Source: Artemisia argyi
Taxonomy: Eukaryota; Streptophyta; Magnoliopsida; Asterales; Asteraceae
Direction of reading: 5' to 3'
Assembly: GCA_030686995.1 (NCBI GenBank)
Contig: CM060707.1
Coordinates: 87,592,472 to 87,656,471, forward strand
DNA length: 64,000 nt
The first letter of the stretch is position 1, and each line of letters opens with the position of its first letter. Of the stretch, positions 46,045 to 57,315 are shown piece by piece. Position numbers and translations under genes: made by a program. The notes beneath the pieces are model-generated. The model ran no database searches, was not told the DNA's origin, and saw nothing but the letters and a program-made list of their open reading frames with translations.

Positions 46045-48027
46045 TTAAGCACGTGAAAGTTCCATACCGATGAGATAAGTACCCGGCTCAAAATAGTATA
46101 AACTATAAGCGGTGATGCCGGGGTCAAAGATAATGTCTTCATTCCCGAAGGAATGAAAAACAGGAGAAGTCACCCGATAGGTGAAAAAGAGAAAGAAAGT
46201 CATGATAAAAATCCTGACTAACTCATCATCATCATCATCAGGAGGAGGATTCATGGATTCATCATGAATCTCATCATTTAAGCTCAAGTGATCAAGACAT
46301 ATCCCGGGTATGTCTAGATCAAAGTAGAAGTTATCATACTCCGGTGGAGATATGATATGAGTGAGTTCACAGAAAAACTCATCAAATGTGAATGAATCAT
46401 ATTCGGAATTGATGTGAGTGAGTTCACTAGGGGACTCCTCAAAAGTAAATGATTCATATACGGGGAGAGAATTATGAGAATGAGAAGTGGTACTGCCACT
46501 AATCTTCTCTCCCATAGGATCAAACGTAAAGGCTTCAAACTCCGGAATAGGATCATCGGAGAAAATGTCACTATCCTTAATGGGGATAGGAGATGAAATA
46601 GGTTTTTCTTTGAAAGCCTCAATTTTAGAGATGAGAAGATTAACATTTAATAATGTAAGACGAAGAGATTCGTCTTGGATTATTTCTTCATCATTCTCTT
46701 CTTCCAAGCTAACTAGCTCAGAAGGTAATTCTTCCACAAAACAGATGTCTCCACAAGATAACGAATCGTCATCATTAGAATCGGAGAACATCTCAACATC
46801 ATTATTCGGGAAGACAAGAGGAGGAGGGATATCACACATATGCTCAAGAATTCCCTGTGACTCTCTTGGGATTGGAACAAGGTCCTCAACACTAGACTTT
46901 ATGAATTCGTCCGATTCCATTTCAGGAACAGTGTCAAGATGCTCATCCCCCATGCTCAGAGAGTGAGTGGGAACCTCTGGTGTGATAACAGCAGACTCAG
47001 GGAGTTGAGAAGGGCAAGCATCAATGGATTTTTGAATTTCCATATGTTCTTCTGCTAGTGATTCAATTATACTTTCTTCTCCCTGCGTTTCCATAGATTG
47101 AGTCTCAGCTGATGAACTGGATGAATCATCAAAGATATCCTCATCATCACTGTCATCCGGAATGAAACGGAATCGAGAGCTATGTCTGGCTGCTTTTTCT
47201 TTTGCAATTGATTCCCTAATAGAGTTTTCAAAGGCAACCTGGGAATCTAATTTAGCAGCTTGCTCTTCAGCTAACAATTCTCTCATGGATTTTTGATTTG
47301 GATTATCATGGGAATGTTTACTACCCTTCAAATCTTTCACTAAATACACAAGATCAATGAGAAGGGCATCTTCAGCATCTTCGTCAGAATTGTCATCAGG
47401 AACATACTTATAGACAGGTGTGTTCCTAACAAGACACTCTGAGCCGAAATGTGAGTTTCCACAGTAGTCACACCAATGAAACTGATGTGACTACGACTCA
47501 TGTAGATTGTGGTCAAAGCCAAATTCATGATTGTTACAAGGAACTTGTTCATAGACAAACTGATCCCTAGTTTGACAATCAGAGCTATAGTGAGGCCCTC
47601 CACAATATTCACAAGAAACATTCGGTGCATTTTGAAATGATGTATTATTGAAATAGCACGGTTCTTGTTCAAAGGAATTCTGAGGAGGGTAACTGAAATC
47701 GTTTTGAAAATTTGAAAACGCGAATGTATTTTCGATTTCAAAAGTGCAACAAATACAAAGTCCATGGGTAAACCCACATTCCTTGCAAAAACATCGTTTA
47801 CAAAGTGAACCATCTTCTAAGAGATCTCTACAAATATAACAATGATGTTGATCAAACGAAGATAATTGGGGTTGTGGAGGGTGGTCGGGAGGAATTTGAG
47901 AATCATTGAAAGCGTTCGAAGTTGCTTTGCACCATTTACAAAATCCGTCACTAATATCACTCCCACACCGATGATTATCATCCACTGGAACTTCACAATG
48001 AAAACATTTATAGTCGAGTGATGACAT
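46045..48027 (-). pseudogene. LARD gag-like Cys-rich acidic protein (one stop codon)
   Basis: One frame of 661 codons runs from ATG 48027 (MSSLDYKCFHCEVPV) to 46045, broken only by a TAG at 47491-47493. Residues 1-150 carry many CxxC pairs (CFHC, CKWC, CYIC, CKRC, CKEC). Two knuckles of form CX2CX3HX4C follow: CEYCGGPHYSSDC, and, just after the stop, CDYCGNSHFGSEC. A Gln/Glu coiled segment (MRELLAEEQAAKL) and a long Asp/Glu/Ser-rich part include SMGDEHLDTVPEMESDEF and SVEDLVPIP. The C-terminus has a hydrophobic patch (FIMTFFLFFTY) and GNEDIIFDPGI. From memory this is a protein family of Asteraceae LARDs; its function is unknown, and a nucleic-acid-binding gag-like role is inferred from the knuckles. 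Confidence 0.8.
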
Positions 48028-48630
48028 AAGAATTAAACATTAACGAGGGATGAGAATGAAGTATTAAACGTTTAAGAGGATAAGAAGACGAGAATTAAAC
48101 GTATAGGAGACGAAGATTATTTTTGGGTTTTTCGAAAAACACAACAATTAAAACAAGACCAACTCATAAAGACAGGGGAACTTAAACCAATAATCACAAA
48201 CGCTTCTAAAGAAAAACGCACAAAGGAGCGGGAGAGAAGAATGGATCTCTCACTGGGCGAAGTTCGTTGGATCGCCACATACCGTTTCGACTCCTCTTAG
48301 AGTGTGTTTCTCAGTTAAAAGTTTTCCAAAACGCAAGTGATACAAAGGCAAGTTTTGATCTTTGGTTTGGGAACTTATTATGGTCACACCCCCAGTTGGT
48401 AGGTGTTCTGCCTTGATTTGCGGTGGTAAGATTTTAATGTTGTTATTATTAAACAAAGAAACGGAAAAATCTTTTTGTGTTTTTCTTGTCTTATATAGAT
48501 ATAAAACATATATTAGAAACAAAAGAAAAATATTTTTGGTTTTTTTATAAGTTTTATGAAAACGTAACTTCTTGCGAAGGTTCTACAAGACTAATCGTCT
48601 AAACCTTATCGAGACTTTCGACACACAGCC
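48028..48630 (-). other. LARD 5' leader
   Basis: About 600 bp lie between the primer site and the start codon. A 90-codon minus-strand frame (48522-48250) has no recognisable feature and is not called as a gene. Confidence 0.5.
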
Positions 48631-48648
48631 TCCCCGGCAGCGGCGCCA
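48631..48648 (-). other. Primer-binding site of the LARD (tRNA-Asp type)
   Basis: The minus strand reads TGGCGCCGCTGCCGGGGA two bases after the 5' LTR. It is the same site type as in gypsy A and B. Confidence 0.88.
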
Positions 48649-48650
48649 TT

Positions 48651-51600
48651 TGATTCGTTGTGTTTTGATGTGTGCAAACAACAATTTATCAAAATATCAA
48701 CAAACGTGAGGTTTAATTTGTCGTGAGACAAATAAACGTGAAGTAGTACAAGTAAACCGTTTAGGAAAACGATTACCTCGCAAAACTTGTGAAAGTGATA
48801 TTCAAATTGTGAGACCAGGAAGTGATTTCCCAGGTCGTACCCCAACGAGGTGTGAATGGAAAGCTTCAATTGAGATTGGGATTAAAATCTTGTATGATTG
48901 GAAAGGTTATTTGGTTTTGCGATACGTTAAATTAACGAATTTGGAGAATTAACTAACGAATGTAAAAATAAATTAACCTAATGCAACTAACAAACTAAGA
49001 AATACCTAAAACACTACGGGTAAACATAATTAGGTATCGGAAATCCTAAAACGCAATCTAAATTAAAAACGTAAAAGTAATTTAAATAAAACGGTAAGTA
49101 CGCGAAATAAAAAGCAAATTTTAAGCTACGCTAATCCTACGGGTAAAAATGAAATTTTAACTAAAAATTCAAATATAAAATTAAAAATTATTCGAAAAGT
49201 TGAAAATTTGCTAAACTTAGCTTAAATTCTAAAAAAAACGTAAAAGAAAATGAAAACGGGCCGTTACCGGGCTCGGTAACGGCTTTAAAAGTAAATCTTG
49301 AGAAATAAAAGTGCTACGGGTACGGAAATTATTTTGTACTTTCTAAATTATAAAAGATTTTTTTTTTTTTTTTTTTTTTTTTTGAAAATGAAAAATATTT
49401 TTTACTTTTTAATTTTTTTATTATGATTTAAAAACTATTTAAACTAGATAAGTGCCTTAAAAATACTAAATCTTTTGGGAAAAATATGAATTTTTTTTTA
49501 AAAGTTTACTACACTGAGGGGAAGCTAAGAAAAATCTGTGGGGGACATAAGCCGTTAATAAGCAACAATTATGGTTGAATTATTAATAAGCTAAAATGAC
49601 TAACATTACTACTATAAATACCAAAATAAACAAACTATGACAAGGAAGCTACACTAGAGCAGATGTAAGGGTGTTTGCTGTGGTCTGCTTAGTTACTGAA
49701 AGGTCAGGGGTTCGAGTCCCCTTGACCACCTTTTTTTTTTTTTTTTTTTGCAACTATTTTTTTTTCAACTTTGTTTGCACAGGTTTATCAAAAACACAAT
49801 AGAGAATAATTTTTGTAACTACAATTCTTAATAAAAATCAACAAATAGGCTGCTTGAAAAATAAAAACTCAACAGTTGCACTAAAATGGTAAAAAAAAAG
49901 ATTATTAAAAATTTTAAAAGCTCCACATAAGCTAATATAAGCTGGCCAAATGGTGATTAAAGCTAAAGGCAAACTAAAGAGGACCTAAATAAGCTATGAA
50001 GGAACAAATATAAGCAGTTCATATTGAATAAAAAGCTTGAAATAAGCTCTAAACTACCCTAATGAACTAACTACTGCAGAAAAAAATGGGCTTAAGGGGG
50101 CTACTTTGAGGCCATGAAAAGCTATCTAAGAAAATTACTAAAAATAAACTAAAATTAGTATCATGAACACAAGCTACTAAATAAGCTAAGTTTAAATTTC
50201 TAGGCCTAATGAACTACTAATGAACAAATGAAAAATGCATGTTTGAAGGGTGTTGGGCTATAAAGACTGTATGCTATTGTAACTGCAATGGGTCAAATGG
50301 GTAATATTTACCAAATGAGAACACCAAATCAGATTATGATCTTGGCATACAACCTATATTTAAGCTCTTTCAACCTTAAATTCAAACCAATAGTGACCCT
50401 AACTCTAATCAACCCTAGGTTGCTTATGAAACAGTAAAAAAAAAAATTGCTTTAAGAAAATAACTAAAATACTTGAAAACTAACTTGAAATATAATAACT
50501 TGATTTAATAATACTGAAAATAACAAAATAAGTCTAATCTAATTCGGAAAGAGTGGTTAAAACAGTTTTACTTAAAAAGAAAGCTTGTGCTAAACACCCT
50601 TGTGAGAGGTGTCTGCTTGACTGTTTCTACTAAACCAACAACTCTTCTTCTTTTTTTTTTTTTGAAGCTAGAACTTGAGAGTAAAATGACGTATTAACTA
50701 AAACCTAACTGAATAGGCTAAAGCAAACAGTAAATAAGTAATTGAAATAAGCTAAAAGGAATTTTTTAAATAAACTTAAATTGCATTACTTTGAATATTT
50801 GATACAGAGAAACATAAAAAATTCTTGAAGACTTGAAAAAAAAACTAAAACTTAATTAACTGCCTAAATAAAAACTAATTAAAAGACTGCCTCTTGGGCT
50901 TACATATCATACACTACTTAAACTACTCCAATTAGGGTTTCCCTTGAGCTCTTTTTGTCCACTTCTACCTTCACAGGTTGTGATTGTTTGCTGAGTGAGA
51001 GAGCCCTTGGACCACACTTGTGTTTCTTTCCATCCATCTCAGCCATTAAATTGGTTCACATGATCTCAGCCCTCAATTGTACTTTGGCGCCTAAATTGAT
51101 GTGGTGGATTGGTGACATGGCAAGTGTTAGGTAGGGTTTGTGAGGAGGGGGGAAAGGTTAGTAGGATTGGGATATGGTGGAGAAGACAAGGGAGGATGGT
51201 GATGGGGTGTTTGGATGTTAGCAGTCACGGGGGAAAGTTTTTGGGGAAGAAAGGGATAGTGTTGACTCAGATTTTTGACCCAGGTTTTTATTATTAAACG
51301 AAAATGGATATTGGGGTTATATGGGCTGGAAATGATTTTTGGGCCAAGGGTATTAAAATGGTGGGTTGGAGTATGTTTTAATATTAGATCCGTTTGGTTT
51401 TATTACTTGTGAAACCACAAGGACCAAATTTGCAACGAGCCGAAACTTCAAGGACCAGTCATGCTATTTTCCAAATTAACTTCAAGGGGCCATTCCTGTC
51501 AAGTTAGTTAAACCAAAGGACCTTAAATACAATTTTCCAAATTTGAAACACCAGGGACCAAAATTGCCAATTTGCCAAAGTACAGGGACCAATTGTGTAA

Positions 51601-51905
51601 TTTTCCAAATCTTTTACCCAAAGATCATTTACGATTTATTTTGACTTTTAAAGAGCTTAGGTTGACTTTTCTTTTGAAAATGATTGACCAGGGACTAGTT
51701 TTGTCAAATTTTGAAAGTTGGGGGACTGAAACTGCCAATTATGCAAATTTTGTTCGTTTTATGTTTGTTTTCACTCGTTTTGCATCAGAAACATATAAAA
51801 CACGATCTTTGGGATTTTCTTCGTATTTTGATGTGTTTTTTAGTGTTTTTGATCTTTTTGCAGTTCAGATTTGACTAAAAATGATGAGTATTTACACACT
51901 CATCA
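48651..51905 (-). repeat. 5' LTR of the LARD
   Basis: This 3,255-bp LTR is collinear with 41885-45155. Visible differences are T-run lengths (49360-49383), a short deletion near 49550 and scattered substitutions. The target copy AGCCC follows at 51906. Confidence 0.92.
49650..49750 (+). ncRNA. tRNA-derived (SINE-like) module inside LARD 5' LTR
   Basis: Second copy of the module at 42890-42990. Box B GGTTCGAGTCC is intact at 49709-49719, box A has lost one G (49655-49665), and a run of about 19 T follows CCACC. Presence in both LTRs shows the module was inside the LTR before this element moved. Confidence 0.6.
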
Positions 51906-51910
51906 AGCCC

Positions 51911-52896
51911 GAAAGCTTAGTGTTTCGGATAGTCATTGTGGAATTGTGGTTAATTCACCCTTAAGATGACAGTGTACGTAATATAGTGATATAGGTAAGT
52001 CTAGGGTCGGAAACCAGGCAGTTGTAGAGAACCGGTAGGTGCATGAGCTTTAAAAACCCCTCTCTACAAGTACGTTGGATGGCAACCTTCGGTCCGCCTT
52101 TCGCACACTATGTACAAAAACATCAATAAACCAATCCTTTGAAATTTACTCTTAAAACCAAAATAATTTCGTCATTTATTTAGTCCGTATTATTTTCCTA
52201 TTCAAAAAATTACCCTTTTCGTTTATAAACATGTCTAACATAATAATAAACAAAAACAAGTAATATAAAATAAAAAATAAAACAACTAAATAAACAAATA
52301 TACATAATCATAACAATTAAATATGTATAAAACATGTAGCCACATGCAAATCTTATTCAATAGTCCTATTAATAATTAAATCTAGGTGTATAACGTATTT
52401 ATTCAATTAAGGTTTTCTTCTTCTAGGAAAAAGAGCCACATACATCGATAAATCGATTACGTAAGCCAAAACCAAATAAATACCACATAGCACATAATTG
52501 TTTACTTAATATTGGAGTCTTCCCCAATTCGACATTTATTAATAAATTTACATGTTTCGATATAACTTAACCATTAATTTATATATTCAATTTAAACCAT
52601 TTAAATTTTCACACAATTTAAAATCCATGCAAATATGCACTTTTTCATGGATTAAGCTTAACAATTAACATATTGCACCAAGATCGTTTACTAAAACGCA
52701 TAACAAATTACATGACATCCTAAGGTTTCTAATCATATTAAAAAATCAAAAAACCAAAACCCTAAAACCCTTTAAGGTCAATCGACCCATAAAAAAATAG
52801 GGTTAGGAATCTAAAAAAAACCCTAAAAACATGTAACTAAACGAATCAAGATCCAATTTTTATGCGTTTCGATAATTAATTACACATTATAACGGC
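51911..52896 (-). other. copia-1 5' leader, segment 3
   Basis: About 1 kb of AT-rich, untranslated leader lies next to the primer site. Together the three segments make a leader of about 1.7 kb. No uORF or domain is supported. Confidence 0.6.
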
Positions 52897-52908
52897 TCTC
52901 TGATACCA
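52897..52908 (-). other. Primer-binding site of copia-1
   Basis: The minus strand reads GTGGTATCAGAGAG right after the 5' LTR end at 52910, matching the initiator-Met tRNA site TGGTATCAGAG. Confidence 0.85.
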
Positions 52909-52909
52909 C

Positions 52910-53700
52910 TGTTGGAATTATGATATCATGACATTCATATAAAAAAAACCAAACACATCAAGTGAGCATAGCGGAAGCAATTATAACAAGATCATATAAC
53001 ATGTAATTAATTAATCAATATTAAATAGTAAACATACCTTTGTGATTCTAGCCCGAACAAGAATTAAATTGCAATATTCAAATCAAGAACCCTAATTAGG
53101 GTTTATGTGGATTATAAGAATTACCCCTTACCTCTTTTGTAATTCAATCCAAGAATAAAACAATAGTGCGTTTGAATAGCGTTCTTGTACACACGTACTA
53201 ATTCAAGAAAAATTTTATGCAAGTAAATTAAACACAAAACTTTGTAGATCAATAAAAATCGAATCCCTTATGGGATTGTTTTGATGGATCGACTAGGGAT
53301 AAAGAGAAGGAGAGAAAAACACCAAGATGTGTGTGTACAAGTTATGAGAAAACAATGCACCTTGGGTTTGTTTATATACTATTGAAAACTTGGAGCTCAA
53401 GGCACAAAGGAGGTGGGTTTACCCCCTTGGCCGATCGGTTGTGGAGTCCCCAAGGGATTCCGGAACCTTCCCTTGTTTCCAAATATTCATTAGTATTTCT
53501 TTCTTAATATTCGTCTAACGGTCTTTAGTCATTCTCCGTTAAATACTAACGGTCGTTACTAGTTTTGTGTTTATTAATAATTACGTATAACATTTATAAA
53601 TAATTATTTCTTTTACTCTTCATACGTATTGTGTGCAATCCCGTGATCTCGAGTTCGATCCTAACACACGACTATTATTATAATGTCTATAAAACCAACA
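52910..53700 (-). repeat. 5' LTR of copia-1
   Basis: This 791-bp LTR, TGTTGGAATTATG...AAAACCAACA, is collinear with 20560-21350 with scattered substitutions. Confidence 0.92.
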
Positions 53701-53851
53701 GTTCTTCTGCAATATTTGCTTACCTATGTGGTTTAGTTGAACTTAGATATAGAATAATGGCATTATTTTACCTTCGGCGCATTCCCTCTTCCGCCGCAAA
53801 CATTCAGTTGACCGGTCAAGTAGGGCTTTTAGAGAAGAATTTTGCTACATT
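53701..53851. other. Host flank right of copia-1
   Basis: This short AT-rich DNA is presumably the sequence that once lay directly upstream of the transporter gene's promoter fragment at 20559. No feature is seen in it. Confidence 0.4.
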
Positions 53852-53991
53852 CACATAAAGTTTACACAAAAAATCCCCACTCGCTGACATGTTAGCGGGT
53901 GATTGGTTTTTTGTGGGATGTGGATCCCACAAAAAACCAATCACACGCTGACATGTCAGCGAGTGGGGATTTTTTGTGTAAACTTTATGTG
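53852..53991. mobile_element. Fold-back MITE, 140 bp near-perfect palindrome
   Basis: Two ~66-bp arms, CACATAAAGTTTACAC... and ...GTGTAAACTTTATGTG, pair almost perfectly around a centre near 53920 (GGGATGTGGATCCC). Arm differences are few (GTTAGCGGGTG versus CACACGCTGACATGTCAGC). No coding capacity is present. The target duplication is uncertain: GCTACAT at left and TAGCAT at right are not a clean pair. Confidence 0.8.
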
Positions 53992-54235
53992 GCCCTAGCA
54001 TGCCTCTTTAGAGAAATAGGTCATGGGTTCAATACTTCAATCAACTTCCGGTTGAAAGTTCAATAGAACATGTGCTCATTGCTTGGAGGTAAGTCCTTGA
54101 CAAAAGATCGCTCAGCACCCAACAAATGCACGGGTCAGGGTTCTCCACAAAATTAAACCTTTTGAAAATTAATGACATAATTTTAGTAATGATGACACAA
54201 GTATATAATACATGAGCACTCAAAAATCCCCATCC

Positions 54236-54441
54236 ATATTGGTTAATTAAAGTTTAAGTTGACGACTTGAACATGTATTGCTTTGTTAACTTAATAAAAC
54301 GTGGCCAATATTATATGTGTTTTAGCAATTAAATACGTAGTTCAGTTTTCGGGAAAAAGCACATGGAGGTAGAACAAGCACTATATTGGTTAATAAAAGT
54401 TTAAGCTGACGACTTCAACATGTATTACTTTGTTAACTTAA
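54236..54441. repeat. 59-bp direct repeat, 147 bp apart
   Basis: Copies at 54236-54294 and 54383-54441 share ATATTGGTTAAT, TGACGACTT and AACATGTATT with four or five differences. The repeat is non-coding and its origin unknown. Confidence 0.75.
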
Positions 54442-54570
54442 CCAAGAGGTCAATGGTTCAAATCTTACTAAGTGTGTACACATGAGGATGTCCATGTTTC
54501 TTATGAAGGTCTCGGGTCCGGAGCATGCCAATGAGGTTTTCCTTCTAGGCGAAGCGGAAAAAAGGAGATG

Positions 54571-55218
54571 GATTTATTCTCCAAAGACGAACGTTCGAGG
54601 AAAGCATACTGTCACTGCATGACTTGAACATAATTTGAAAGGCGATTATCTCATGACTATGAATCATGGCAACAATTTGTACGCCATAGACATTAATCAA
54701 TGGCCTCTTCATCACCAATTTGTCTCATGACAAGACCATCCGAAACTAAGTCATGCTTGTGGCCTCGATGTTTATCACATCTTAACTTCAAAACCATTAA
54801 CCAGCTTGCCCAAGATAAGATCGTCATTGGTCTTCCAAAGTTCAAATACACCAAAGATCATTTATGCCCATCCTGCGAGTAAGGCAAAAGAAAAAAAGGC
54901 AACATATAAAACCGAAACCCATAGCCAGTTCGGAAGAGAGGTTTCATATGTTACATATGGACTTATGTGGCCCAAAAAAATTGAAGGCATAAACAGGAAG
55001 AGGTATATTCTGGTGATTGTTGACGACTATTCCAGATTGAGTTCATTTTCTAAGGCCTAAGGACAAAGCACCAGGCCACATCATCACCTTTGTGAAATGT
55101 AATCAAGTCCTTCTAAAAGCTAAAGTCAGAATTGTTAGAATGGAAATGACACACGATTCACCAATCCAGAGTTACAAGCTTATTTTGAAGATGTTGGCAT
55201 CACACATCAGACATCCGT
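54571..55218 (+). pseudogene. Ty1/copia pre-integrase/integrase relic
   Basis: Broken frames read NLYAIDINQWP, then CLSHLNFKTINQLAQDKIVI and GLPKFKYTKDHLCPSCE, then RYILVIVDDYSRL, then AYFEDVGITHQTS. These are the pre-integrase zinc region and the start of the integrase core of a plant copia element. The first zinc-ligand His is lost (PRCLSHL) and at least three frame changes or stops occur. It is cut at 55218 by element D. It is unrelated in sequence to copia-1. Confidence 0.82.
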
Positions 55219-56516
55219 TGTATGGAAAACTAGAAGGGGGTTGAATAGTTTACCGGTTTTTAACTTGATTTTCTTTTAAAACTTTTACATGTAATCGACA
55301 ACTAAAACTTATCAAACAATAAATAATATGCAAGAATAAAAGTAAGAAACGATCAAACCATAACACGGATGTTTATCGTGGTTCGGCTACAAGGACTCTT
55401 TTTTCTTGCCCTACTCCACACCCCGAGTATCCAACTCGAGAGTTTCTTGCACTAGTCAACAAGGTCCTTTAACCGGAGGAGAAAACCTTACACGTTGCTT
55501 ACACAATATTTCTGAAATTAAGCTAGATGTCGAGTTCTTTCACGAGGGTTCAACCACTCCCGATAGTTCTTTTACAAGGGTACAACAACTCCAAATACAC
55601 TAAGTATTTTGAGGACTAAAATAATAACCAATCACTACAAGTGGATACAATAAAATGAGGTATAAACTTTACAAGTTTACACTATGCTATGCTTAACAAG
55701 TCTTGCAATGTTGCATTGAATCTTGTGAAGTCGTGATCTTCTTGCCACAAAGAAAGACTCACAAATATGAAATGGAACTGAGTTAGAAGAGAGAAATGAG
55801 AGTATATGCAGTATGTTATGATTGTAAGTGATAAGAAAAACACAAATAGTGGGTTGCTATTTATAGACAAAATTCCAGACCAACCCACAGATACGGCGGA
55901 ACCAATCCTTTGGTTCCGTCCATTATACCCATGGGTTCCGCCAGCATGTCTGACAGAATCCTTGACAAATATTTCACAATCTAACTCAATATTCTCAAGA
56001 TCTCACAAAGTCAACTTTGAGATCTTTGAGTATGAATCTACACAAAATAAAACATATCTCTTACACATATGTTTCCTTGAATGGATATGTGTGATGCAAG
56101 TAATGATGCAAGTATATCTATTATTTCTAATTTTATATATACTTAAAAAAGAAAGTATTCTTATAAAAGTGTTTATGTAAAGACTTAATGTTTGTTTGAT
56201 ATATTTAGCAAGTGAATGATTTACTAAAAAGGTTTGATTACTTATATCCTAACAAGACACACTCTTTTAGAAAACTTACTAAATATACTTATATGACATT
56301 ATTAACACATGAAATTATACTAAAGTATACTTAACCATTTTACAATTTGAAATCACTTTATGAAACCATTTAAATGTAGTTTGAGTGATGTTAAGTAAAA
56401 GACTTCTAAACTATATTTATGACTTGCTAAAAATAAACTTTACCTTTTGTCGTTTAACAAAACTAAGAAAGAGCGTAAAATATAAATAACATTTTTAGGC
56501 GATATTTGTATTAACA
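55219..56516 (-). repeat. 3' LTR of element D (copia-type)
   Basis: Boundaries TGTATGG (55219) and TTAACA (56516) are chosen because a purine tract AAAAAAGGGGAGAT (56517-56530, minus strand) abuts the right edge, the usual PPT-LTR arrangement of copia elements. The LTR includes GGCGGAACC/GGTTCCG words (55900-55945). The 5' flank TCCGT would be the target copy; its partner is outside the window. Confidence 0.65.
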
Positions 56517-56628
56517 ATCTCCCCTTTTTTGTTCACGACAAAACATAAATTTTATTTTTAAGAAAATGGATAATTATAGATTTTGAGTCTTTTAAAAATT
56601 TTATTTTTAAGCAAATGGATAATATATT

Positions 56629-57315
56629 TTAAAATTTTATATTTCCAAATTCTTGTTCTTGATCATGATGGTGGAAGCTTGGTTCTCCATAAAGAGGACC
56701 ATGGATGTCTTTGTAAATGGGATGGAATAACAATGGTTGTGTTTGTGGATGAACTTGATCTTGTGGAAAAATAGAAGGTCTAGCATGTTTGTAAGCCAAA
56801 CGCTCTATCAAAGATGGCTGATTTGGTTTATCATCTAATGGCTCACTTGGTTGAAACCTTAGTTGTTGTTGAGTTTCCATTTGAGCAATGGTATCAAAGA
56901 GTGGCAATGGTGGTGGATTTGATGATCTAGGTGGTAGGTCTTCTAAAGTTTCTAAAAACGGATGTCGTGATGTGGGTGGTGTTTTGAATAGTTCCATAGG
57001 TGTCAATTTTGGTGATTGAGGTGATGGAGTTTTTGATGGTTGTGTTGGTGCCGAAGGTAGTGTTGGATCATTTGGTGTTTTAGTTGGTGGAAGAGTTGTG
57101 ATTATGTTAGCATTGCAAGGATTTGGAGATGGTGTTGAAGTAGCAAGGTTGAGGAAGTGTGTGTCATTGATAGGTGAGGAAATGTTGAGTGATGAATCAC
57201 TTGATGATGATGAGCTTAGTTGGATTGTTTTCTTGAAGCAACATGGTTTTACGCTAATCCTAGCGGTTTTCCTAATAGGCCTAGATGATTCGGATGAGGT
57301 GTTGGATTTAGTCAT
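56629..57315 (-). CDS. Element D ORF-beta, Pro/Ser-rich protein, 228 aa
   Basis: An uninterrupted frame opens MTKSNTSSESSRPIRKTAR, followed by a Ser run, Pro/Thr-rich segments (LPPTKTPNDPTLPSAPTQPS), PPTSRHPFLETLEDLPPRSS, and a His/Gln-rich tail ending QEQEFGNIKF. There are no transmembrane or catalytic motifs. It ends about 110 bp before the 3' LTR on the element's sense strand. From memory similar Pro-rich ORFs accompany Asteraceae retroelements; the function is unknown. It is open with no stop, unlike most frames here. Confidence 0.6.
   Translation of the reverse strand: MTKSNTSSESSRPIRKTARISVKPCCFKKTIQLSSSSSSDSSLNISSPINDTHFLNLATSTPSPNPCNANIITTLPPTKTPNDPTLPSAPTQPSKTPSPQSPKLTPMELFKTPPTSRHPFLETLEDLPPRSSNPPPLPLFDTIAQMETQQQLRFQPSEPLDDKPNQPSLIERLAYKHARPSIFPQDQVHPQTQPLLFHPIYKDIHGPLYGEPSFHHHDQEQEFGNIKF

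Larger units (their letters stand above)
41885..51905 (-). mobile_element. LARD (large retrotransposon derivative), complete
   Basis: This 10,021-bp element has LTRs of 3,271 bp (41885-45155) and 3,255 bp (48651-51905), TGATTCG...CTCATCA, and perfect duplication AGCCC (41880-41884 and 51906-51910). It reads on the minus strand: 5' LTR, primer site TGGCGCCGCTGCCGGGGA (48631-48648), ~600-bp leader, one long gag-like frame (48027-46045) with a single stop, ~870 bp non-coding with repeats, purine tract, 3' LTR. No enzyme domain is encoded. LTR similarity is high by eye, so insertion is fairly recent. Primer site and hairpins tie it to Ty3/gypsy. Confidence 0.92.
20560..53700 (-). mobile_element. 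Ty1/copia element copia-1, full span including nested insertions
   Basis: Two 791-bp LTRs (20560-21350 and 52910-53700) bound a minus-strand element. In element order: 5' LTR, initiator-Met primer site, a long leader split by two nested elements, gag-pol pseudogene 26222-22159, ~800 bp of 3' non-coding sequence, polypurine tract AAGTGGGAGC (21351-21360), 3' LTR. Without the nested copia-2 (26406-41381) and LARD (41885-51905) it would be about 8.1 kb. No target duplication was found: the left flank is a 49-base A run and the right flank is GTTCT. The outer edge of the left LTR is slightly altered (TGTTTGAAATT versus TGTTGGAATT). Confidence 0.88.

Noticed and set aside
46487..46966. 159-codon plus-strand frame opposite the LARD protein
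   Set aside because: It is a shadow of the long minus-strand frame, which has knuckles and known family character.
51572..51874. 100-codon frame near the LARD LTR edge, also at 44891-45124
   Set aside because: It is antisense to the element and within the degenerate GGGACC block; it appears twice only because LTRs are duplicated.
20560..53700. Search for a target duplication of copia-1
   Set aside because: The right flank GTTCT has no partner at the left, where a 49-base A run abuts the LTR; no duplication is claimed.
54441..54470. Possible SINE box B (GGTTCAAATCT) in host flank
   Set aside because: No matching box A at the right distance and no T-run or duplication; too weak.
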